A DNA stretch of 64,000 bases from Acinetobacter lwoffii (GTDB taxonomy: Bacteria > Pseudomonadota > Gammaproteobacteria > Pseudomonadales > Moraxellaceae). Under the pieces are notes generated by a model that ran no database searches, was not told the DNA's origin, and saw nothing but the letters and a program-made list of their open reading frames with translations. The stretch is from positions 62,001-126,000 of the forward strand of contig NZ_JAMXXP010000007.1 of assembly GCF_024129355.1 (NCBI RefSeq). The letters run 5' to 3'. The position numbers and the translations under genes were made by a program. Shown one piece after another: positions 19,257 through 28,621 of this stretch (its first letter is position 1; every line of letters starts with the position of its first letter).

Positions 19257-19291
19257 TAAAAAAAGCCTTTCGACTGAAAGGCTTTTTGTCA
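19257..19291 (-). terminator. rho-independent terminator of pyrF
   Basis: AAAAAGCCTTTC-AGTC-GAAAGGCTTTTTTT on the minus strand, a strong stem with long T run just after the pyrF stop at 19303. A run of Ts on the plus side makes it potentially bidirectional. Confidence 0.92.
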
Positions 19292-19302
19292 TTCAAACCG
19301 TA

Positions 19303-19983
19303 TTAAAGCGTTGCCAAAATATCTTTCAAAGTCTGACGCATATTTTTAGACTGGGTAATCGGGCGACCAATTACCAGATGTGTTGAGCCATCTAGCATTG
19401 CCTGTTTCGGTGTCACAATACGTTTCTGGTCATCTGCATTCGACCCTTCTGGACGAATGCCGGGTGTCACTAATGCAAAGTCTTTTCCAATCGTTTCACG
19501 TAACATTTTCGCTTCTTGAGCTGAGCAAACCACCCCATCTAGACCACTGTCTTTTGTCAGTTGTGCCAGACGTTTTACATGCTCATTTGGCTCAATATCC
19601 AGACCAATATCTTTCAAGTCTTCACGGCCCATTGACGTCAATACAGTCACTGCAATCAACTGAGTTTTATAATTACCCGCTTGCAAACGCTCTACACAGG
19701 TTTCCATCATCTTGCGGCCACCTGAGGCATGCACATTGACCATCCACACACCCAAATCTGCTGCCGCGCATACTGCCTGTGCTGTTGTATTTGGAATATC
19801 ATGAAATTTCAGATCCAGAAATACATCAAAGCCTTTATCTTGAAGTGCTTTGACAATAATTGGACCTTCATGGGTAAATAACTCTTTACCAACTTTAAGT
19901 CGACACAAGGCAGGATCTAACTGTTCTGCAATGACTAAGGCATCAAATTGGCTTTTGGCATCTAGTGCGACGATGATACTCAA
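19303..19983 (-). CDS. pyrF: orotidine-5'-phosphate decarboxylase
   Basis: Decarboxylates OMP to UMP, the last step of de novo pyrimidine synthesis. The catalytic DxKxxD motif is DLKFHD at residues 57-62, with the first active-site lysine in LKVGKELF near 30. The [15 protein letters not shown] phosphate-binding loop and the final GRPITQSKN segment are intact. Length 226 residues fits the bacterial group-I enzyme. It lies downstream of lapA on the same strand, a gene order common in gammaproteobacteria (rpsA-ihfB-lapA-pyrF), but a hairpin at the lapA end could reduce readthrough. Confidence 0.96.
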   Translation of the reverse strand: MSIIVALDAKSQFDALVIAEQLDPALCRLKVGKELFTHEGPIIVKALQDKGFDVFLDLKFHDIPNTTAQAVCAAADLGVWMVNVHASGGRKMMETCVERLQAGNYKTQLIAVTVLTSMGREDLKDIGLDIEPNEHVKRLAQLTKDSGLDGVVCSAQEAKMLRETIGKDFALVTPGIRPEGSNADDQKRIVTPKQAMLDGSTHLVIGRPITQSKNMRQTLKDILATL

Positions 19984-20005
19984 GAGATTACCCCTTCATA
20001 TAGGC

Positions 20006-20034
20006 AAAAAATAAGCCCATTATAATGGGCTTTG
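20006..20034 (-). terminator. terminator or attenuator between lapA and pyrF
   Basis: AAGCCCATTATAATGGGCTT on the minus strand forms a stem directly at the lapA stop and is followed by ATTTTTTG. It would at least partly uncouple pyrF from the upstream operon. Confidence 0.7.
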
Positions 20035-20379
20035 ATTTTCATTGGTAATATCTAATACAGTTTTTTCATGCCGGGTATGGGCTGCTGCTTCAGCGGCCAT
20101 TAACTTGGCTGTATTCAACTGTTCCTTACGTAGATGTTCAATGTCTTTACGCAGTCGTTTAATTTCCCAATTCGTCTGAAAAACCCGGAAGATCTGAACG
20201 CCCAATAACAGGCCCAAAACGACACCTAAAGATAACGTGAGGAGAAGTAATAATCCCAGGCGCATTGCGGGAACTTGAGTAAATAACAAGTCCACTGACA
20301 ATTCGGTACCGTTTTGCAAAACCAAAGCTAATGAATAACCAAACAGTACCAATAAAAGAATGACCAGAACGTAACGCAT
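20020..20379 (-). CDS. lapA: LapA family (DUF1049) inner-membrane protein
   Basis: 119-residue protein with two N-terminal membrane helices (VLVILLLVLFGYSLALVL and the leucine-rich segment around 45-65), then a cytoplasmic coiled coil (WEIKRLRKDIEHLRKEQL). This is the LapA/YciS architecture. In E. coli LapA works with LapB to control LpxC degradation and so LPS synthesis. No lapB follows here; pyrF does instead. The ATG at 20379 has GGGG upstream and is preferred over the GTG two codons earlier. Third gene after rpsA and ihfB. Confidence 0.82.
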   Translation of the reverse strand: MRYVLVILLLVLFGYSLALVLQNGTELSVDLLFTQVPAMRLGLLLLLTLSLGVVLGLLLGVQIFRVFQTNWEIKRLRKDIEHLRKEQLNTAKLMAAEAAAHTRHEKTVLDITNENQSPL

Positions 20380-20403
20380 GAACACCCCGCAAAATATTTA
20401 CAA

Positions 20404-20709
20404 TTATTTTTGTGCAGACTCGTTCACAGCGTCACGAAGTGCCTTGCCTGGTTTAAAGTGCGGAACTGCTTTTGCAGCCACTTCTACTGATTTACCAGTT
20501 TTAGGGTTACGACCTACGCGCGGTTCACGGTGATGCAATGCAAAACTACCAAATCCACGAATCTCGATACGATTGTCAGTTGATAATGCTTCTATCATTT
20601 GATCAATCATAATTTTAACTGCTTCTTCCACTAAAGGCTCAGCCAAATGCGGATTTTTTAACGCAATACGCTCTATTAAGTCAGACTTATTAAGTGCTTC
20701 AGTAGTCAT
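20404..20709 (-). CDS. ihfB: integration host factor subunit beta
   Basis: DNA-bending nucleoid protein subunit that pairs with IhfA. 101 residues with the DNABII fold: two helices, then the beta arm carrying [27 protein letters not shown], in which the proline at the arm tip intercalates DNA. Located between rpsA and lapA as in E. coli, where it can be co-transcribed with rpsA. The terminator between rpsA and ihfB suggests that it also has its own promoter in the 163-bp gap. Confidence 0.95.
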   Translation of the reverse strand: MTTEALNKSDLIERIALKNPHLAEPLVEEAVKIMIDQMIEALSTDNRIEIRGFGSFALHHREPRVGRNPKTGKSVEVAAKAVPHFKPGKALRDAVNESAQK

Positions 20710-20770
20710 CTGCGACCTCTTTAATTATCAAGCTACTTGGAATCTATTTCCCGATAATAACCTGTTTAAA

Positions 20771-20815
20771 TACAAAACGGTAGCGCAATAATTAAATACT
20801 ACGCTACCGTTTACA
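20771..20815 (-). terminator. terminator downstream of rpsA
   Basis: Perfect 11-bp stem AAACGGTAGCG/CGCTACCGTTT (20802-20812 with 20775-20785 on the minus strand), 16-base loop and a moderately T-rich tail. Lies 60 bases after the rpsA stop, before ihfB. Confidence 0.75.
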
Positions 20816-20872
20816 GTATTTGTATAAAAAGTATTAGTTAACTTACATTAACAATACAATTCAAACGCTTAC

Positions 20873-22549
20873 TTAGTTGCCCATTTGAGCTTTAATCAGG
20901 TCACCAATCGTCTTAGGACCATTGTCTTGACCAGCAGGAGCTGTTTTCAAGTTAGCAACTGCTTCTTTCTCTTCAGCTTCGTCTTTCGCTTTGATAGACA
21001 AGTTGATTGCGCGAGATTTACGATCTACGTTGATGATCTTCGCTTCAACTTCTTGACCAACTTCAAGGAACTTAGTTGCATCTTCAACGCGATCGCGGTT
21101 GATTTCAGATGCTTTCAAAGTCGCTTCAACTTCGTCAGCTAACTTAACAGTAGCGCCTTTAGCGTCAACTGCAGTTACAGTACCTTTAACCAAAGCACCG
21201 CGTTCGTTAGCAGCAAGGAAGTCATTGAACGGATCGTTGTTCATTTGCTTGATGCCAAGGCTGATACGGTTGCCTTCAGCGTCTACAGAAAGGATAACCG
21301 CTTCAACAGTGTCGCCTTTCTTGTAACGACGAATCGCTTCTTCGCCTTGTTCGTTCCAAGAAATATCAGACAAGTGAACTAGACCGTCGATACCGCCTGG
21401 TAAACCGATGAAGATACCGAAGTCAGTGATAGATTTGATCGTACCAGAAACTTTTTCGCCTTTGTCGTGGTCTTTAGCAAACTCTTCCCATGGGTTAGCA
21501 CGAGTTTGTTTGATACCAAGAGAAATACGACGACGTTCTTCATCAACTTCAAGAACCATAACATCAACTTCGTCACCAATCTGAACAACTTTAGATGGGT
21601 GGATGTTTTTGTTAGTGTGATCCATTTCTGAAACGTGTACTAAACCTTCAACGCCTTCAGCGATTTCAGCGAAACAACCGTAGTCAGTCAGGTTAGTTAC
21701 GCGCGCTTTAACGATTGAACCTTTAGGGTAACGGTTCATTATCGCTAACCATGGATCTTCGCCAAGCTGTTTAAGACCTAGAGAAACACGGTTACGTTCG
21801 CGGTCGAATTTAAGTACTTTAACAGTAACTTCTTGACCCACTTCAACAACTTCTGAAGGGTGCTTGATACGTTTCCAAGCCATGTCAGTGATGTGAAGAA
21901 GACCATCAATACCGCCAAGGTCAACGAATGCGCCGTAGTCAGTAAGATTTTTGATCGTACCAGTAACTGTTTGACCTTCTTCAAGCTGAGCAAGAAGAGC
22001 TTCACGGTCAGCTGAAGATTCAGCTTCCATAACAGCACGACGTGAAACAACAACGTTGTTACGTTTAGCGTCAAGTTTGATTACTTTGAATTCTAACTCT
22101 TTGCCTTCTAGGTGAGTAGTATCACGAATAGGACGAGTATCAACTAAAGAACCTGGAAGGAACGCACGTACTGGACCGATGTCAACAGTGAAACCACCTT
22201 TAACTTTACCAGAGATAACACCAGTAACGATTTCGCCGTCTTCAAAGATTTTTTCAAGTTTAGTCCAAGTTTCTGCGCGTTTAGCTTTTTCGCGAGAAAG
22301 AACTGTTTGACCCATACCGTTGTCAAGTGCTTCAACAACTACGTCTACAGTGTCGCCAACTTGAACTTCAAGTTCGCGCTGTTCATTTAAGAACTCAGCA
22401 CGGTCAACAACGCCTTCAGATTTAAGGCCAGTGTCAACAGTTACCCAATCAGAGTCAATGCTTACTACAACGCCCTGGATAACTGCACCCTTTTCAACGT
22501 TGAGGTTTAATTCGCTTGCTTCAAAGAGGGCTGCAAAAGATTCGGTCAT
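20873..22549 (-). CDS. rpsA: 30S ribosomal protein S1
   Basis: RNA-binding ribosomal protein that recruits mRNAs with structured or weak ribosome sites. 558 residues with six S1/OB-fold repeats. The repeats are visible as recurring GxVxxxxDxGxFV(D/E) units such as [21 protein letters not shown] and [21 protein letters not shown]. Repeats 1-2 bind the ribosome and 3-6 bind RNA. Codons are strongly biased to the favoured set, as expected for a highly expressed gene. Preceded by cmk and followed by ihfB, the conserved order. S1 autoregulates its own translation in E. coli; the 110-base leader here could serve the same role. Confidence 0.97.
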   Translation of the reverse strand: MTESFAALFEASELNLNVEKGAVIQGVVVSIDSDWVTVDTGLKSEGVVDRAEFLNEQRELEVQVGDTVDVVVEALDNGMGQTVLSREKAKRAETWTKLEKIFEDGEIVTGVISGKVKGGFTVDIGPVRAFLPGSLVDTRPIRDTTHLEGKELEFKVIKLDAKRNNVVVSRRAVMEAESSADREALLAQLEEGQTVTGTIKNLTDYGAFVDLGGIDGLLHITDMAWKRIKHPSEVVEVGQEVTVKVLKFDRERNRVSLGLKQLGEDPWLAIMNRYPKGSIVKARVTNLTDYGCFAEIAEGVEGLVHVSEMDHTNKNIHPSKVVQIGDEVDVMVLEVDEERRRISLGIKQTRANPWEEFAKDHDKGEKVSGTIKSITDFGIFIGLPGGIDGLVHLSDISWNEQGEEAIRRYKKGDTVEAVILSVDAEGNRISLGIKQMNNDPFNDFLAANERGALVKGTVTAVDAKGATVKLADEVEATLKASEINRDRVEDATKFLEVGQEVEAKIINVDRKSRAINLSIKAKDEAEEKEAVANLKTAPAGQDNGPKTIGDLIKAQMGN

Positions 22550-22659
22550 GATATTTCCGATAAAGTCAGCGGTCTTGGATCAGACAAGGCCGGTTTAATT
22601 AAGCATCTACATAGTCCATATAAAACTGATCAAGCTATGCGTTTGCTGATAAAATTGGG

Positions 22660-23343
22660 TTAGTTTGCTAATTGCTGATCCACATAAGTGGTCATCAGCT
22701 GGAATACTTCATCGATATTCAAATCTGAACTATCGATAATGTAAGCATCATCCGCAGGCTTGAGTGGAGCGACAGTGCGTTCCATATCTCGTTTATCGCG
22801 AGCGATGATATTAGCTAAAATGTCGCTTATTTTAACATCCAGCCCCATGCCCTGCAACTGCTTTACACGTCTTTGCGCACGGGATTCAGCCGAGGCCGTC
22901 AAATATATTTTTGCCTGGGCGTTCGGGAAGATACTTGTCGCCATATCGCGTCCGTCTGCTACCAGACCCGGTGCCTGCGCAAAGGCATGTTGGCGTGAAA
23001 CCATCGCTGTTCTAAGCTCAGGAATTGCTGCAACTTTTGAAGCAAACTCTCCTACCCGCTCAGTGCGAATAGTTTGGGACACATCTTCACCATCCAGCCA
23101 CACCTGCACCCCAGTGTCGGTACTGACAAACTGGATATCTAAATTTGTTGCGATTTGTACGCATTCTGGCAATTTCGTGTCTAGAGAATCCAGCAAATCA
23201 TGGTGATGCAATGACAAACCCAAAAGGCGGTATAAAGCACCAGAATCCAATAAGTGAAACTGATAATGTGCAGCCAGTTTCGCTGCTAACGTGCCCTTGC
23301 CAGACCCACTTGGACCATCAATGGTAATAATTTGAACTGTCAT
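22660..23343 (-). CDS. cmk: cytidylate kinase
   Basis: Phosphorylates CMP and dCMP to the diphosphates. The P-loop GPSGSGKGT is at residues 10-18. The CMP-specific insert and [13 protein letters not shown] motif and the lid region [19 protein letters not shown] are typical. 227 residues, the normal bacterial size. Directly upstream of rpsA, as in most gammaproteobacteria. Confidence 0.95.
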   Translation of the reverse strand: MTVQIITIDGPSGSGKGTLAAKLAAHYQFHLLDSGALYRLLGLSLHHHDLLDSLDTKLPECVQIATNLDIQFVSTDTGVQVWLDGEDVSQTIRTERVGEFASKVAAIPELRTAMVSRQHAFAQAPGLVADGRDMATSIFPNAQAKIYLTASAESRAQRRVKQLQGMGLDVKISDILANIIARDKRDMERTVAPLKPADDAYIIDSSDLNIDEVFQLMTTYVDQQLAN

Positions 23344-23360
23344 TGCTTTCCCGTTGTTGT

Positions 23361-23792
23361 TTAAACAGATTTTGCGAGTTTTGTCAGGCCTAGTTTAATC
23401 GCTGCCTGTAACTGTGCAAGGATTAATTTACTCACAAAAGGCGCACGTGCCTGCAATTCAATCGTATAAGTTACTAGCGTTTTGTCATCAGCCAGTGCTT
23501 CAAATTCAATAATACCCAAATGATGCTTGATTAACGGATTTTTAATAATCTGGTATTCGATGCGATTATTTGGCTCGAACAAGGTAATTTGTTCTTTCAG
23601 CGGCTTTATTGGCCCCATACCCATTGCACGTACCGAACCGAGTCCATCAGGATATTCAGCATCCGCAGAATCCTTGATCCGCTCAACCTGCATCGGCGCG
23701 AAAGCAATATTATAGGTGGCATGCTTAGACATTAAATTAAAGACATCATCAAGCGCTGCCGGGAATTCTTTTTTTACTTGAATACTATTCAT
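23361..23792 (-). CDS. SRPBCC family protein
   Basis: 143-residue START/Bet v1-like fold protein with the family's beginning ([17 protein letters not shown]) and a long amphipathic final helix. Members bind lipids or hydrophobic ligands in an internal cavity; this one resembles the polyketide cyclase/dehydrase subfamily. It lacks a signal peptide. The start at 23792 has AGGAAC 5 bases upstream and is preferred over an extension of 13 codons. It lies between tadA and cmk on the same strand, with an 18-base gap to cmk. No specific role can be assigned. Confidence 0.7.
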   Translation of the reverse strand: MNSIQVKKEFPAALDDVFNLMSKHATYNIAFAPMQVERIKDSADAEYPDGLGSVRAMGMGPIKPLKEQITLFEPNNRIEYQIIKNPLIKHHLGIIEFEALADDKTLVTYTIELQARAPFVSKLILAQLQAAIKLGLTKLAKSV

Positions 23793-23852
23793 TATTGTTC
23801 CTGAAGATTGCAGATATTTGAAAGTAAGCAAATTTTAGCGGATAAAGCAGAT

Positions 23853-24368
23853 TTATTTCTGCGTATTTAATAATTTTTCTTGTAACTTGAGTTCTCGTTT
23901 CTGCTCGCGGCGCAACTTAAAAAATGCACTGAGCTGTTCAGAGCATTGCTGCTGCATGCAGCCTGCCTCGAAAGGAAATACGTGATTATAATAACCAGTT
24001 TCAAACAGTTGACGCGCACTCACCAGTGAACCTGCTTTCGCTTCAAATGCGCCAAATACTACCCGTGAAACCCGTGAATGCACCAGCGCCCCAACACACA
24101 TGGTGCACGGCTCAAGAGTCACATAGAGCACTGCATCATCAGGTAAACGATAATTTTGGATGTTTTGACACGCGTCACGTAGCGCAACAATTTCAGCATG
24201 CGCAGTCGGATCATTCAACGAGATGGGCGCATTAAACCCCCGACCAATGATCTGATTCTGGCTGACGATAATTGCCCCAACAGGGATTTCTCCCTGTGCA
24301 GCAGCAAGTGCAGCCTGCTCGTAAGCACGCTGCATCCAGTATTCATCTGTAAATTGTGTTTCGGACAT
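23853..24368 (-). CDS. tadA: tRNA-specific adenosine deaminase
   Basis: Converts A34 to inosine in the anticodon of tRNA-Arg(ACG). Zinc ligands are in HAE (H57, with proton shuttle E59) and PCTMC (C88, C91). The FGAFEAKAGS substrate segment follows. 171 residues, standard for TadA. Starts six bases after the end of the upstream enoyl-CoA hydratase-like gene, so likely translated from the same message. Confidence 0.95.
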   Translation of the reverse strand: MSETQFTDEYWMQRAYEQAALAAAQGEIPVGAIIVSQNQIIGRGFNAPISLNDPTAHAEIVALRDACQNIQNYRLPDDAVLYVTLEPCTMCVGALVHSRVSRVVFGAFEAKAGSLVSARQLFETGYYNHVFPFEAGCMQQQCSEQLSAFFKLRREQKRELKLQEKLLNTQK

Positions 24369-24374
24369 TGGGGC

Positions 24375-25496
24375 TTAAATCACACCATAATGTTTGAGCA
24401 GCTCATTCCAGCTTTCAATAGTCGTAACTGGAGGATTTCCAGACAGGATGCCTTTTAAACTCATATCTGCACCCTTTTTCCACTCAGGACTAAGGTCTTT
24501 ATCGACCAGACGTGCACGCACACCTTCGACAAAATCATGATGACGGATTTTCCAATCAGAAATTTGAACTTCCAGTTCGAAAACTTCATTCCAGGAATGT
24601 ACCTGCTTACCCCATTGCCATAATAGCCAGGTCAAGGCTGCAGTGGTTGGTGAACCTTTTTTCAGGTTTTCACTGGCCTGACGTAACCAGTCACTGCGTG
24701 CATCACTCAGGCCAATAATCGACTCATAATCATGCTCAAAGTTGATGCCACGGCAAACACTATGAATCACGTCCAGAGAGTTTTGTAGCGGTCCCGGGCC
24801 TACCGGACGGTGCATACTATTCAGGGTATCATCAATGGCACGGAAGTCACCCGCAGGATAATGTTCCCAGTCAATATTAATGACTTTATCCAAAACTGAA
24901 TCACGCTGTGCATCACAAATATGCGTTGCCCAACCAATACCATAAGCACCAGCAGCGGTCATGATCGAACCGGTCAAGCCGGTAAATAGACCAATCGCAC
25001 CACGATCTGCCAGGAAGCGGGTTGCACCCACGTCTGGATACAAACCGATATTGATTTCAGGCATGGCCAAACGTGAATATGGCGTCACTAAACGGAAAGG
25101 CGCTGCCATAAACAGGCCCAAGCCACCACCCATCACATAACCTTCACCCCAGACTAAAACGGGTTTGGCATAATTATGCAATAACAGATCAAGTGCATAT
25201 TCTTGTTCAAAGAATTTATTGGCAGCCGCGACTTCGTCATTAATAACTAACTGACGCAGCTTACGCACATCCCCACCCGCACAGAACGCTTTCGGTGTGG
25301 TTGAATCCAGCCAGATGGCTTTTACACTGTCATCATGATGGAAATCCTGAAATACTTCCAGAAGTGCGGAAGCGATCGATTCATCCAGCGCATGCAAAGA
25401 TTTCGGGCGATTTAAACGAACGATACGCCAACCATTGTGCGCTTCTTCAACAATCAAATCTGGATGATAATGTTTAGTAAGGGGAGAATATTTCAT
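24375..25496 (-). CDS. enoyl-CoA hydratase/isomerase family, 3-hydroxyisobutyryl-CoA hydrolase-like
   Basis: 373-residue crotonase-fold protein with the long C-terminal ECH_2 domain. Oxyanion-hole segments are FCAGGDVRKL and EGYVMGGGLGLFMAAPFRL; the catalytic Glu region is LAMPEINIGLYPDVGATRFL. The layout matches 3-hydroxyisobutyryl-CoA hydrolase of valine degradation, but enzymes of this group are often misassigned. The start at ATG 25496 overlaps the ung stop as ATGA, indicating translational coupling; an upstream in-frame start would run 18 bases into ung. No other valine-pathway gene is nearby. Confidence 0.8.
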   Translation of the reverse strand: MKYSPLTKHYHPDLIVEEAHNGWRIVRLNRPKSLHALDESIASALLEVFQDFHHDDSVKAIWLDSTTPKAFCAGGDVRKLRQLVINDEVAAANKFFEQEYALDLLLHNYAKPVLVWGEGYVMGGGLGLFMAAPFRLVTPYSRLAMPEINIGLYPDVGATRFLADRGAIGLFTGLTGSIMTAAGAYGIGWATHICDAQRDSVLDKVINIDWEHYPAGDFRAIDDTLNSMHRPVGPGPLQNSLDVIHSVCRGINFEHDYESIIGLSDARSDWLRQASENLKKGSPTTAALTWLLWQWGKQVHSWNEVFELEVQISDWKIRHHDFVEGVRARLVDKDLSPEWKKGADMSLKGILSGNPPVTTIESWNELLKHYGVI

Positions 25497-26206
25497 GCGT
25501 CCAGCTGCCAATCTATAGGCTCAATGCCATGTTGTTTGAGGTAATTATTCGATTTTGAAAATACTTTACAACCAAAAAAACCACCACGGTTTGCGGCCAA
25601 AGGCGATGGATGTGCTGCCTTTAACACGAGATGCTTGTCTTGATTAATGCGCTGTCCTTTACGCTGTGCGTATGCGCCCCAAAGAATAAAGACAATATGT
25701 TCACGCTGTTCATTTAATACATCAATGACGTGATCGGTAAATTCTTCCCAACCGCGCTTTTGATGCGAAGTCGGCTGACCTGCTTCTACGGTCAGTACTG
25801 CATTTAACAGAAGCACACCCTGCTCTGCCCAATGCGTCAAGTCACCATGCTTCGGTCTTTCAACCCCAACATCAGCATGTAACTCATGAAAAATATTACG
25901 CAAAGATGGTGGTAATGCAACCCCCTTTTGCACGGAAAAGCTTAATCCATGCGCCTGATTTGGGCCATGATAAGGATCTTGCCCTAAAATCACCACTTTT
26001 ACCCGATCTAGCGGTGTGGTATTCAAAGCATTAAAAATCAGATGATTGGGAGGATAAATGATTTTATCTGCTTTTTTTTCTTCAACGAGAAACGCTTTTA
26101 ATTCATCCATTTTCGGACTGAGCAAAAATTCACTCAATCCATATTTCCAGCTTTCATCCAACTGAACTTTATTCAGCTTGGCCAGTTGCTGTTCATTTAA
26201 AGACAT
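25493..26206 (-). CDS. ung: uracil-DNA glycosylase
   Basis: Removes uracil from DNA to start base excision repair. Family 1 motifs are intact: GQDPYHGPNQAHGL with catalytic Asp77 and the HPSPLAANRGGFFG DNA-intercalation loop with His199. 237 residues. First gene of a coupled unit with the crotonase-fold gene (ATGA overlap) and tadA. Confidence 0.96.
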   Translation of the reverse strand: MSLNEQQLAKLNKVQLDESWKYGLSEFLLSPKMDELKAFLVEEKKADKIIYPPNHLIFNALNTTPLDRVKVVILGQDPYHGPNQAHGLSFSVQKGVALPPSLRNIFHELHADVGVERPKHGDLTHWAEQGVLLLNAVLTVEAGQPTSHQKRGWEEFTDHVIDVLNEQREHIVFILWGAYAQRKGQRINQDKHLVLKAAHPSPLAANRGGFFGCKVFSKSNNYLKQHGIEPIDWQLDA

Positions 26207-26252
26207 TCTTCAATCCTAAATCTATGTCAATGGATTTAAAGTCACGCAGACT

Positions 26253-26849
26253 TTAAATCTGTACCTGTAAATCTACTGTAGGGTTATGAAATGGTATGCC
26301 CTGTTTGAGCTTGGCGAACATGTCCGGATCTGTCCATTCAGCTTGCACCTGTTCAGAAAACTCAAGTTGCTCCAGACTGAGGATGCCCATTTGTTCATTT
26401 TGAATATCTTCTAAAAAGCTTTGTGCATAGCCGGTATCGGTTTCATGCACAATCACAGAGTAGACTTCAACATCGCCTTCACCATTTTGCGTCACCGTCG
26501 ATGCTAGCACCTGCTGTGCCAGAAAGAAGAAAATACGTGAAAACTGTTCTGCTGATGGCGATACCGGCAAAGACACCCAGCGCGCACTGAAATTCTTGCA
26601 GGCCTGAATATATTCCGGGTCGTCATTTTGCCAGAAGCAGATGGCATGATCGAAAGAATCAAAGAAATCCTTAATCACACCTTTAAGCAGCCCAAAGTCA
26701 TAGACCATTTGACCATGATCTAGCTTCGAGGCTTTTAGCAATAACTCGACTTTATAACTATGGCCATGGATCGAACGCTTACAGCGATCTGACGTGCAGT
26801 TACGCACAATATGAGCATTCTCAAACTTAAATAACTTACGAATTAACAT
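26253..26849 (-). CDS. 6-carboxytetrahydropterin synthase-like protein (QueD/PTPS family)
   Basis: 198-residue T-fold protein. Zinc ligands are His in FKFENAH and the pair in HGHSY; a catalytic-type Cys lies in RCKRSIHGHSY, one residue further from the histidines than in E. coli QueD. The C-terminal VHETDTGYAQSF corresponds to the pterin-anchoring Glu. QueD makes 6-carboxy-tetrahydropterin for queuosine. This version is longer than E. coli QueD (about 120), because of an extended middle and tail, so a side branch of the family is possible. ATG 26849 is used rather than an upstream TTG. No other queuosine gene is adjacent. Confidence 0.8.
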   Translation of the reverse strand: MLIRKLFKFENAHIVRNCTSDRCKRSIHGHSYKVELLLKASKLDHGQMVYDFGLLKGVIKDFFDSFDHAICFWQNDDPEYIQACKNFSARWVSLPVSPSAEQFSRIFFFLAQQVLASTVTQNGEGDVEVYSVIVHETDTGYAQSFLEDIQNEQMGILSLEQLEFSEQVQAEWTDPDMFAKLKQGIPFHNPTVDLQVQI

Positions 26850-27001
26850 ATGCCGTAATGTCGTCAAAAAATAGGTGAATTAATTTTGATTATAAAGCAA
26901 AAGTAAAGCTTTGAGGATTAATTTTGCTGTTTAGCATGATAGGGAAAAGGCATCAGCCCGGCATTTGCGCTTATACAGCCTGTACAATTCATGAGCTGAA
27001 A

Positions 27002-27973
27002 TTAAAATGGCGCCATGCTGCGATATGCCACATAAACCTGTTTGCCCTGACGAACCAGATCGCTGCTAAACTGGCGCTTACGCTCACTTAAAACCACTTC
27101 GATTCGGGCTTTAAAATAATTGGATTGCACCCCAAGCAGACTGTTAAACAAATTACGCTTGTCCGCATCGACCTGAGCAAAAGGCTCCAGTGACCACAAA
27201 TCAGATACATTGGAAAAGTGCTCCAAATTAGCCTGACGCTGATCCAGCAATTGCTGCACTGCATTCACATCCAGCTTTTCATCCATACTGGCCAAAAGAA
27301 AAGCTGAAGTCGTATTAATATTGACCGAACTCTCCTGCACCGGTGCAGCGCTGAGATACGGTTCAATCAACTTATATTTATTCTCTTCAAAACCGCGTAC
27401 CAGCTTTAACTCTTCTAGGCTATGAAATTTTGCATTCGGCGGCAAAGCAGCATTGGGCAAGCCTTGATAATAGTTAGATTCGGCGCCCATACCTCCACTG
27501 ACCAGCTCATCTGCATCCTGCCAGTCAATGACTGCTTCACTCAGCTGTGCCGGCAAACCGGCACGTTTTAGAATCAGCTCGAACCATGCCTTGGCATTTT
27601 CATTCACCGTACCTTCGGCGGTGATCAGGCTATTTAAATTAAACTTTCCCGATTCATCCTGCACAATTCCGGAGACATAACCGTCATCTACCGGAAAAGC
27701 CGGCATGGGTTGCGCCCAGGTTTCCTGCAGATGGTCGACCTCTGCAGCATTTTCAGCATCATCGACCAGCAATTCAGAAAAAAAGGCCTCGGCACTTTTG
27801 GCATACATGAGAGACTGGTTTTGTCGCATTAAATAAGCAGTGCTTTCAGCAGTTGCAGCCTGACGCTGGGCAATCGTGGCAGCCAAAATAGTCGCTAGCG
27901 CTACCATCACCAGAATGGTAATCAGTGCAATGCCCTGCTGCTGTTTGATCATGATCGCTTTATTCATTTTCAT
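27002..27973 (-). CDS. gspK: type II secretion minor pseudopilin GspK
   Basis: Tip pseudopilin of the type II secretion pilus (XcpX in Pseudomonas). A short basic leader ends in QQQG, followed by IALITILVMVALATI. As is characteristic for GspK, position 5 of the mature protein is not Glu but Thr, which fits a subunit capping the GspI-GspJ-GspK tip. The rest is a large periplasmic globular domain with the helix-hairpin-like SSVNINTTSAFLLASM segment. 323 residues. It lies 6 bases after gspJ. Confidence 0.92.
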   Translation of the reverse strand: MKMNKAIMIKQQQGIALITILVMVALATILAATIAQRQAATAESTAYLMRQNQSLMYAKSAEAFFSELLVDDAENAAEVDHLQETWAQPMPAFPVDDGYVSGIVQDESGKFNLNSLITAEGTVNENAKAWFELILKRAGLPAQLSEAVIDWQDADELVSGGMGAESNYYQGLPNAALPPNAKFHSLEELKLVRGFEENKYKLIEPYLSAAPVQESSVNINTTSAFLLASMDEKLDVNAVQQLLDQRQANLEHFSNVSDLWSLEPFAQVDADKRNLFNSLLGVQSNYFKARIEVVLSERKRQFSSDLVRQGKQVYVAYRSMAPF

Positions 27974-27979
27974 TTCTTA

Positions 27980-28621
27980 TTATTCTGAGCTGGGTTGACC
28001 GGTGTTCTGAGTATCAAGCAAAAAGTCAGTATTTAATAAACTGAACATCCATTCATAACTGACGCCATTCACGGTTAAATTGATTTTAATCCCTTTAGGC
28101 AAACGCTGTTTATGCTCTAACTGATTCAGATCAGTAGAAGTATCCGGCCATTGCGTGAGTTCATTCGGATTGAGTACGACGATCTGGAATTGTTCCACTT
28201 CCGACAATAAAACACTGGATTCGGGCTGATCTTGACCTGTCTGATTTAGATTCCGGTATTTCAAGCGATAAAGTTTCTGCTCATCGGCTCGGTACTGATA
28301 TTCAATGCGTTCATCTGGGGAAATCCCTTCTTCTAAAGGATCAGTTACCCCGGTTTTACTAAAGTTAAAACGTCCGTTCTGCAGCACCAGAGCCGGTTGA
28401 ATATCGCCATTGATGTTGGCCGTTAAGGGTACTGCCTGTACGGTATCTCGCAGAATCTGCTGATAGGTTTGCTGTAACTGACCTAAACGCTGTTCATGAA
28501 TCACATTCTGATCTTTCGTTTTGACAATATAATCAAAAACTTTCCAACCCAAAGCAGACAGCACTGCAAAGATCGCAATTGCGACCAATAATTCAACCAG
28601 AGTAAATCCTTTAGACTTCAT
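27980..28621 (-). CDS. gspJ: type II secretion minor pseudopilin GspJ
   Basis: XcpW homologue. Very short leader MKSKG followed by FTLVELLVAIAIF, with the Glu at mature position 5 that is needed for assembly. The 213 residues include a beta-rich periplasmic domain. The ATG at 28621 overlaps the gspI stop as ATGA, so translation is coupled within gspH-I-J-K. Confidence 0.93.
   Translation of the reverse strand: MKSKGFTLVELLVAIAIFAVLSALGWKVFDYIVKTKDQNVIHEQRLGQLQQTYQQILRDTVQAVPLTANINGDIQPALVLQNGRFNFSKTGVTDPLEEGISPDERIEYQYRADEQKLYRLKYRNLNQTGQDQPESSVLLSEVEQFQIVVLNPNELTQWPDTSTDLNQLEHKQRLPKGIKINLTVNGVSYEWMFSLLNTDFLLDTQNTGQPSSE

Larger units (their letters stand above)
18868..19302. other. intergenic region holding a broken small gene and two hairpins
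   Basis: Between lysO-like and pyrF. A perfect TTCCTCTTT/AAAGAGGAA stem-loop (18897-18917) follows lysO without a T-tract. A small minus-strand frame with a nonsense codon occupies 18990-19220. The pyrF terminator ends the region. Confidence 0.5.

Noticed and set aside
21379-22338. Several 60-100 codon frames antisense or shifted within rpsA
   Set aside because: They arise from the strong codon bias of S1 and are leucine/valine-rich without ribosome sites.
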